Positions 6,289-11,400 of a stretch of DNA of 11,400 bases are shown piece by piece. Position 1 is the first letter of the stretch. Each line of letters starts with the position of its first letter. This DNA comes from an uncultured Eubacteriales bacterium (GTDB lineage: Bacteria > Bacillota > Clostridia > Oscillospirales > Acutalibacteraceae). The position numbers were made by a program, and so were the translations under genes. The DNA lies in contig ONEU01000215.1 of assembly GCA_900316925.1 (NCBI GenBank), forward strand, positions 1 to 11,400, read 5' to 3'. The notes beneath the pieces were generated by a model. The model had not been told where the DNA came from. It ran no database searches and saw only the letters and a list, made by a program, of their open reading frames with translations.

Positions 6289-6466
6289 ATTCTTCGCCAA
6301 CAACGCTGAGAAGTTAATGCTCACCGACGGCTGCAAGGCATATCCCTCAGCGAATTTTGGAAAGGGGCCCGGGGAAAACCTTTTTTTCGCCAGAAAAAGG
6401 TTTTTCCTGGGTAACTGCCAGGGAAAAACAGATTCCCGTGGCTCATCCTGACAGTTCTGGATTCGT
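6289..6466. repeat. 160-bp dispersed repeat with long hairpin, copy B
   Basis: This is the direct repeat of 2846-3005. Its hairpin is at 6368-6411, with left arm CCCGGGGAAAACCTTTTT and right arm AAAAAGGTTTTTCCTGGG, so pairing is retained although both arms differ from copy A. It lies within the first 210 bases downstream of the dnaE stop and would be part of the dnaE 3' untranslated region in antisense orientation. Copies A and B bracket the TIR and metallolyase genes. Confidence 0.75.
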
Positions 6467-6498
6467 TTATTCAGCATCAAGTGACGCAGGCTCTGCGG

Positions 6499-9400
6499 TC
6501 ACAAAACGAGGGCAACATTGTCGGAGCCGATGCGGCGTTTCAGCTCTTCGAGCATGACGTCGTTCGGGTCAACGTAAAGGGATTCGTTCATCAGACAGAG
6601 CTTCCTGCTGTCTGTAAAGTAGAAGAAAAGCGGGGTCGTGCCGTCAAAGATGTCCGTTACCTGACGGGCACGGCGGTATTCCGTGCTGTCCTTGTTCGGT
6701 ACACGCAGGTAAAGCCCCTTCTTCTGGCGGCCTCTGGCATGGGACGGCGCCGGATGAGCTATATTGGCAGGAACGTCCTTCGGCGGTGCCTGCATACGGT
6801 TGCACAGGAGCTTGGTATCCTCGTTTTCACGGCTGCTGACGGCGGCAAATATCCGCAGGATGTTCCCCTCCCGGAGGAGTGCGCCGTATTCCGACAGCGT
6901 GGACGGGAATACCAGCATTTCCATGGAACCGTATTTGTCCTCAATCTGCACAAAGGCCATGCGCTGACCGTTCTTGGTGGTTTTGATGGTCACCTTGTTG
7001 ATGAGGGCAATGACGTCGGTCTTTTTGCCGTCGGGATAAGCGTTGCTGTCATTGGTGATAATGCGGTTGATGCGGTCGGTATGCAGGGCGGCGATCACCT
7101 CGTCGTAGGCCGCCATGGGATGCCCTGTCAGATACAGCCCCGCCGTCTGCTTTTCCATCTCCAGCAGCTCCTCCTGCGGGTATTCCGACACGGCAGGCAG
7201 CGCCGGTTCGCTGCTCTGTCCCGGTTTTGCCGTCACGCTGAACAGGTCTAACTGCCCGTGGATGGTGCTGCCCAGCTCTTCATTGATGTACTGTAGGACG
7301 GGATCCATCGCCAGCAGCATCTGACGGCGGTTCGCATTCAGACCGTCCAGCGCCCCGCAGCGGATGAGACTTTCCAGCGCACGGCGGTTCAGGTCGGTGC
7401 CCTTCATACGGCAGCAGAAGTCGTAAAAGGAGGTGAAGCGGCCGTTTCCGCGCTCCCGCTCAATGGCGCTGATGAGTCCCCGCCCGATGTTCTTGATCGC
7501 CTGCAGCCCAAAGCGGATCTGATTCTCACAGATCGTAAAGCCTGCCTCGCTCTCGTTGACATGGGGAGGCAGGACCCGGATGCCGTGATGGAGACATTCG
7601 TCAATATACAGCGCCACCTTGCCGGAATTGTGGAGGACGCTGGTGAGCAGGGCGGCAAAATAGGGGCAGGGGTAGTGACATTTCAGATAAGCCGTCTGAT
7701 AGGAGATCATGGCGTAGCTTGCGGCGTGGGATTTATTGAAAGCATAGGAGGCGAAGCTCTCCATTTCTGCGAAGATCTTCCCGGCAGTCTCTTTGGAAAT
7801 GCCTCTTCTGATACAGCCTTCCACCAATACCTTGCCGTTTTCATCCGTCAGCCCGTTGATAAAGACCTGGCGTTCCTGTTCCATAGCGGTTTTCTTTTTC
7901 TTGGCCATAGCACGGCGGACGTTATCCGCCCGTCCGAGGGAATAGCCTGCCAGGGAGCGGAAAATCTGCATGACCTGCTCCTGATAGACCACGCAGCCGT
8001 AGGTCACTTCCAGGATGGGCTTGAGCAGGGGATGGGCATAGGTGATCTTTTCGGGATGACGGCGGTTCTCGATATACCGGGGGATGGAGTCCATCGGGCC
8101 GGGACGGTAGAGGGAGATCACCGCAATGATATCCTCAATACTCTGGGGACGGAGCTGTACGAGCACATTTTTCATGCCGGTGGATTCAAACTGGAACACA
8201 CCCTCGGTATCTCCTCTGGCATAGAGGGCGAAGGTGGCGGGGTCATTGTCGGGGATGGAAGCGACAGAAAAATCCGGCACCGTCTGACGGATGCTTTTTT
8301 CGGCGCTGTCCAGAACGGTGAGATTGCGCAGACTGAGGAAGTCCATTTTCAGCAGTCCCAGCTCTTCGAGGGTGGTCATGGGATATTGGGTGACAATGGA
8401 CTCGTCGTTTGTGGCGAGGGGGACATAATCGCTTACCGGACGGTCGGTGATGACCACGCCGGCAGAGTGGGTGGAGGTGTGGCGGGGAGTGCCCTCCAGC
8501 CTGGAAGCGGTGTCGATCAGGTCCCTGATCTGTTCGCTGCTCCCGGCAAGGGAACGCAGCTCCTCAGAAGACCGGAGCGCTTCCGGAATGGTGATATCCT
8601 TCTCGTCCGGGATGAGCTTAGCCACCCTGTCACATACGGGGTGGGGGATCGCCAGTGCCCGTCCCACGTCACGTACAGCCCCTCTGGCAGCCATGGTATC
8701 AAAGGCGGTGATCTGCGCCACATGGTCGCTGCCGTATTTCCGGATGACATAATTGATGACCTCCTGGCGCCGCTCCTTACAGAAGTCCACGTCGAAGTCG
8801 GGCATACTCACCCGCTCCGGATTGAGGAAGCGCTCAAACAGGAGATGATATTTGATGGGGTCAATTCCCGTGATGCCGATACAGTAGGCGGCAAGACTGC
8901 CCGCACCTGAGCCTCTGCCCACACCTACCGGGATGCCCTCGCTTCTGGCGAAATTCACATAGTCGTTGACGATGAGGTAATAGTCCACATAGCCCATCTT
9001 TGAGATCATGCCGATCTCATATTCCAGGCGGTCAATGAGCGACCGGTCGGGACAGTCACCGTAGCGTCTGGCGAGTCCCTTGAAGCATTCGTCACGGAAG
9101 TAGTCGAGATGGTCACGGCCGCCGGGCACCTCAAAGCGGGGGAGCTTCAGTTCCCCGAAGGTAAATTCCAGGTTACAGCGTTCGGCAATGGCGGCGGTAT
9201 TGTCGATGGCATCCGGCACACGGGGGAAGAGGGCGCGCATTTCGTCCTCGGATTTGAGGTAAAACTCATCCGACGGGAACCCCAGGGACATTTTATCCTC
9301 AATGGTATGGCCGGTCTGGATGCACAGCAGGACATGGTGCAGACGGCTGTCCTCCCGACGGATGTAATGACAGTCGTTGGTGGCAACGAGGGGGATATTG

Positions 9401-9987
9401 CACTCCTGGGAGAGCCGGATGAGATAGGGATTGATGCGTTTTTGCTGATCCATCCCGTGATCCTGCAGTTCCAGGAAGAAGTTGTCCCTGCCGAAGAGCT
9501 CCCGGTAAGCGAGAGCCGTCCTTTTAGCGGCCTGGTAGTCGTTCTGCAGCAGGGCACGGGGAATCTCCCCCGCCAGACACGCCGACAGGGCGATCAATCC
9601 CTCGTGATACCGTTCCAGCAGCTCCCAGTCCACTCTCGGTTTATTGTAGAAGCCCTCTGTCCAGGCGAGGGAGTCGAGCTTGATGAGGTTCCGGTAGCCG
9701 GTTTCGTTCTGACACAGGAGCACCAGGTGGCGGTTCTCTCTGTCAAGGCTTGCCACCCGTTCCGTGCGCTTGCGGGGGGCAACATAGACCTCACAGCCGA
9801 TAATGGGCTTGATGCCCTCTGCTTTGGCGGCCTTGTAGAAGTCAACGGCGCCGTACATGACGCCGTGATCGGTGATGGCCAAGGCCTGCTGCCCCTGCTG
9901 TTTTGCCGCCCTGACCAGTTCGCTGATGCGGCAGGCACCGTCCAGAAGACTGTATTCCGTATGAACGTGCAGGTGTACAAAGCTCAT
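6499..9987 (-). CDS. dnaE: DNA polymerase III alpha subunit, DnaE type
   Basis: A 1162-residue C-family replicative polymerase. Domains in order: N-terminal PHP domain with H7-x-H9, D40-H41 and the later NDCHY motif, apparently intact and so possibly metal-binding; palm and fingers with GRGSGAGSL and PDFDVDF (396-402, catalytic D399 and D401) and the third carboxylate D549 in KMDFLSLRNL; the YQEQVMQIFR and ADNVRRAMAKKK blocks; a helix-hairpin-helix region; a clamp-binding motif QLDLF (912-916); an OB-fold (near 985-1060); and a short C-terminal domain. In Gram-positive bacteria that also carry PolC, DnaE usually extends RNA primers and takes part in damage tolerance; PolC is not in this window. 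An AGGAGG site lies seven bases before the ATG. The gene sits 27 bases after the RNA methyltransferase stop, so the two are an operon. Confidence 0.97.
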   Translation of the reverse strand: MSFVHLHVHTEYSLLDGACRISELVRAAKQQGQQALAITDHGVMYGAVDFYKAAKAEGIKPIIGCEVYVAPRKRTERVASLDRENRHLVLLCQNETGYRNLIKLDSLAWTEGFYNKPRVDWELLERYHEGLIALSACLAGEIPRALLQNDYQAAKRTALAYRELFGRDNFFLELQDHGMDQQKRINPYLIRLSQECNIPLVATNDCHYIRREDSRLHHVLLCIQTGHTIEDKMSLGFPSDEFYLKSEDEMRALFPRVPDAIDNTAAIAERCNLEFTFGELKLPRFEVPGGRDHLDYFRDECFKGLARRYGDCPDRSLIDRLEYEIGMISKMGYVDYYLIVNDYVNFARSEGIPVGVGRGSGAGSLAAYCIGITGIDPIKYHLLFERFLNPERVSMPDFDVDFCKERRQEVINYVIRKYGSDHVAQITAFDTMAARGAVRDVGRALAIPHPVCDRVAKLIPDEKDITIPEALRSSEELRSLAGSSEQIRDLIDTASRLEGTPRHTSTHSAGVVITDRPVSDYVPLATNDESIVTQYPMTTLEELGLLKMDFLSLRNLTVLDSAEKSIRQTVPDFSVASIPDNDPATFALYARGDTEGVFQFESTGMKNVLVQLRPQSIEDIIAVISLYRPGPMDSIPRYIENRRHPEKITYAHPLLKPILEVTYGCVVYQEQVMQIFRSLAGYSLGRADNVRRAMAKKKKTAMEQERQVFINGLTDENGKVLVEGCIRRGISKETAGKIFAEMESFASYAFNKSHAASYAMISYQTAYLKCHYPCPYFAALLTSVLHNSGKVALYIDECLHHGIRVLPPHVNESEAGFTICENQIRFGLQAIKNIGRGLISAIERERGNGRFTSFYDFCCRMKGTDLNRRALESLIRCGALDGLNANRRQMLLAMDPVLQYINEELGSTIHGQLDLFSVTAKPGQSSEPALPAVSEYPQEELLEMEKQTAGLYLTGHPMAAYDEVIAALHTDRINRIITNDSNAYPDGKKTDVIALINKVTIKTTKNGQRMAFVQIEDKYGSMEMLVFPSTLSEYGALLREGNILRIFAAVSSRENEDTKLLCNRMQAPPKDVPANIAHPAPSHARGRQKKGLYLRVPNKDSTEYRRARQVTDIFDGTTPLFFYFTDSRKLCLMNESLYVDPNDVMLEELKRRIGSDNVALVL

Positions 9988-10014
9988 GCTGCTGCCTCCT
10001 TCTGTGCGGGTGTA

Positions 10015-11136
10015 TCAGTTCCTGAAATACATATAGAGCTGGCACTTAATCATGCCGTTATAGAGTTTTCTGCGTTTATCGGCAGGTCTGCCGAAGACGG
10101 TCTCGAAGTTATCGTCGGGACTGATGACGCTGTAGCTCCAGCCGGAGCGTTTCACGAATTTCTCTCCCATGATATGGTAGAGTTCCCTGGCCTGTTCCAT
10201 GTCCAGGAGTCTTTCGCCGTAGGGGGGATTACAGATCACGGCGGCACGCTCAAAGTCCTCATGGAAATCACGGATATCCCGTCTGCTGACATGGATACGT
10301 TTTTCCACACCGGCTTTCCGGGCGTTTTCGAGTGTGAGGGCAACGGCATCGTCGTCGATATCATAGCCGTATGCCTGGAACTCCGCATCCAGGCGGATCA
10401 TATCCTGAGCCCGTTCACGCTCCCGGCTCCAGGCGGTACCCGGCGAAGAGCTCCATTTTTCGGCGGCGAAGCTGCGGCGCAGACCGGGGGCGATATTGAG
10501 TGCCTTGAGAGCGGCTTCAATGAGGATGGTACCGGAGCCGCAGAACGGGTCGATCACGGTAGAGAAGGGTCTCACGCGGGAGAGATCGGTCATAGCGGCG
10601 GCGAGTGTTTCTTTGATAGGAGCGATGGCAGCGTTGGCACGGTAGCCGCGTTTATGGAGTCCCTGACCGGTGGTATCCAGCAGGATACTGCACCGGTTTT
10701 TGAGGATGAGGAACTGTATCTGGTGCACCGCGCCGCTTTCCTCCAGCCAGGAGGTATGGTATCTGGATCCGAGGCGTTTTGCGACGGATTTTTTAATGAT
10801 TTTCTGACAATCGGGCACGCTGGTGAGTTTAGAGCCGACGCAGTGTCCTTTCACGGGGAAAGCGCCGTTTTTGCCGATAAATTCTTCCCACGGAATTTTC
10901 GCCACGCCCTCAAAGAGATCGTCGAAGCTATAAGCGGGGAACTCTGCCAGCAGCACCTGTATTCTTTCGGCATAGCGGGAGCAGAGGTTTGCTCTTGCCA
11001 TCGCAGAGAAGTCGCCTTCAAAGAGCACCCTTCCGTTTTCTGCCTGCACGTTTTCTATTTCCAACCGTTTCAGCTCGTCTGCGCACACACCTTCAATGCC
11101 CATCAGACAAGGAGCCGCAAATGTCATTCTTTCCAT
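10015..11136 (-). CDS. THUMP-domain class I RNA methyltransferase (RlmL/YpsC-like)
   Basis: A cytoplasmic S-adenosylmethionine-dependent RNA methyltransferase of about 373 residues. The N-terminal part (about 1-155) is a ferredoxin-like plus THUMP RNA-binding region, starting with the family-style AAPCLMGIEGV. The C-terminal part is a Rossmann methyltransferase with the SAM-binding DPFCGSGT (from D196) and the catalytic NPPYGERL (N303-Y306), the N-P-P-Y form typical of N2-guanine or adenine-N6 methylation. Relatives methylate guanine N2 in 23S rRNA, so that is the likely target, but the exact base is not readable. I choose the ATG at 11136 because GGAGG lies seven bases before it; the ATG at 11142 is one base from that site, too close. 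It is the first gene of the operon with dnaE and shows no domain fusion. Confidence 0.9.
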   Translation of the reverse strand: MERMTFAAPCLMGIEGVCADELKRLEIENVQAENGRVLFEGDFSAMARANLCSRYAERIQVLLAEFPAYSFDDLFEGVAKIPWEEFIGKNGAFPVKGHCVGSKLTSVPDCQKIIKKSVAKRLGSRYHTSWLEESGAVHQIQFLILKNRCSILLDTTGQGLHKRGYRANAAIAPIKETLAAAMTDLSRVRPFSTVIDPFCGSGTILIEAALKALNIAPGLRRSFAAEKWSSSPGTAWSRERERAQDMIRLDAEFQAYGYDIDDDAVALTLENARKAGVEKRIHVSRRDIRDFHEDFERAAVICNPPYGERLLDMEQARELYHIMGEKFVKRSGWSYSVISPDDNFETVFGRPADKRRKLYNGMIKCQLYMYFRN

Positions 11137-11143
11137 ATTCATA

Positions 11144-11148
11144 CCTCC
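11144..11148 (-). promoter_or_regulatory. Ribosome binding site that decides the methyltransferase start
   Basis: GGAGG on the minus strand is followed by T-ATG-AAT-ATG. The first ATG (11142) leaves a spacing of one base, the second (11136) a spacing of seven, which is the normal distance. The second ATG is therefore preferred and the protein loses two N-terminal residues relative to the longest frame. Confidence 0.75.
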
Positions 11149-11184
11149 GTCTCTTTCTTCCGTCCAAACAACCCTACACCCCCC

Positions 11185-11213
11185 ATTCTATACCATCCCC
11201 CCAAAAAAATCAA
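11185..11213 (-). promoter_or_regulatory. Putative promoter of the methyltransferase-dnaE operon
   Basis: On the minus strand TTGATT (11213-11208) and TAGAAT (11190-11185) are 17 bases apart. The -35 box directly abuts the 29-bp tandem repeat that begins at 11214. A G-run in the spacer is unusual. The leader to the start codon is about 45 bases, too short for a complex riboswitch. Confidence 0.5.
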
Positions 11214-11271
11214 GCTGCGGGGCCCCGCCGCTGTGTAGTCACGCTGCGGCGCCCCGCCGCTGTGTAGTCAC
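11214..11271. repeat. 29-bp tandem duplication
   Basis: Two adjacent 29-bp units, 11214-11242 and 11243-11271, differ by one base (GCTGCGGGGCC versus GCTGCGGCGCC). Both end in CTGTGTAGTCAC, and a partial third unit, GCTG, leads into the dispersed repeat at 11269. Each unit contains a GGCGGGGC-type palindromic core. The arrangement suggests that the 29-mer forms the variable left edge of the dispersed repeat; at the other copy this part lies outside the window. Confidence 0.85.
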
Positions 11272-11400
11272 GCTGTCGTTCGCTTACGCTCACTCTGTTT
11301 GCCTAATGTGGGTGGTGCAGTTTCGCTAACATCCGGCACGGCGGCTTGCGCCGTTAATTTTCTCTGTCCGCCGACACGCCCCTTGACGGGGCGCTTAACG
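11269..11400. repeat. Dispersed intergenic repeat, right copy
   Basis: Direct repeat of 1-132, diverged mainly in the block after CACTCTGT. The terminal hairpin is CGCCCC-TTGAC-GGGGCG here. The element is cut by the window end. The gene-free region 11143-11400 otherwise holds only the promoter and the tandem units. Confidence 0.8.

Noticed and set aside
7561..8910. 449-residue rightward open frame inside dnaE
   Set aside because: Antisense to the catalytic core of DnaE, with no motif or credible ribosome site.
9109..11238. 709-residue rightward open frame across the methyltransferase and the start of dnaE
   Set aside because: It covers two well-supported genes on the other strand and crosses their intergenic gap; no family resemblance. 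A long shadow frame in GC-rich sequence.
1..11400. CRISPR array
   Set aside because: The only tandem repeat is two adjoining 29-bp units with no spacers, and no cas gene is present.

Overview
The window looks like chromosome of a moderately GC-rich clostridial bacterium, probably a gut Oscillospiraceae/Ruminococcus-like organism. This is an inference from the strong AGGAGG-type ribosome sites, TTGxxx/TATAAT promoters, the style of the TrpS, DnaE and TIR/zinc-ribbon proteins, and the many short dispersed intergenic repeats. No rRNA, tRNA, CRISPR array, transposase, phage gene or plasmid gene was seen.

Layout. Positions 1-513 have no gene: a dispersed repeat (1-132), two near-identical palindromic hairpins (154-185, 233-264) and a 170-bp element running up to the trpS stop. 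A leftward two-gene operon follows: a PLP-dependent aminotransferase (1526-2716) and then trpS (514-1524), with one base between them. The 353-bp divergent gap 2717-3069 holds a leftward promoter, a 160-bp dispersed repeat with a long hairpin, and a rightward promoter. Two rightward genes come next, each with its own promoter: a zinc-ribbon/TIR/helical-repeat protein with a C-terminal membrane anchor (3070-4941) and a DRE-TIM metallolyase (HMGL/4-hydroxy-2-oxovalerate-aldolase-like) protein (5054-6031). The convergent 467-bp gap 6032-6498 holds a second copy of the trpS 3' element, a perfect copy of the palindromic hairpin acting as a bidirectional terminator, and a second copy of the 160-bp repeat. 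A second leftward operon fills the rest: a THUMP-type RNA methyltransferase (10015-11136) followed by dnaE (6499-9987). The right end (11214-11400) has a 29-bp tandem duplication and a second copy of the repeat that opens the window.

Working together: the two leftward operons are housekeeping (tRNA charging, amino-acid metabolism, RNA modification, DNA synthesis). The TIR and metallolyase genes form an island between them, bracketed by directly repeated elements, and are the likely accessory part. The most interesting points are (i) the TIR protein, whose usual catalytic Trp and Glu positions appear to be Pro and Ala, and (ii) a structured repeat that sits, in sense orientation, between the stop codon and the terminator hairpin of two unrelated genes.
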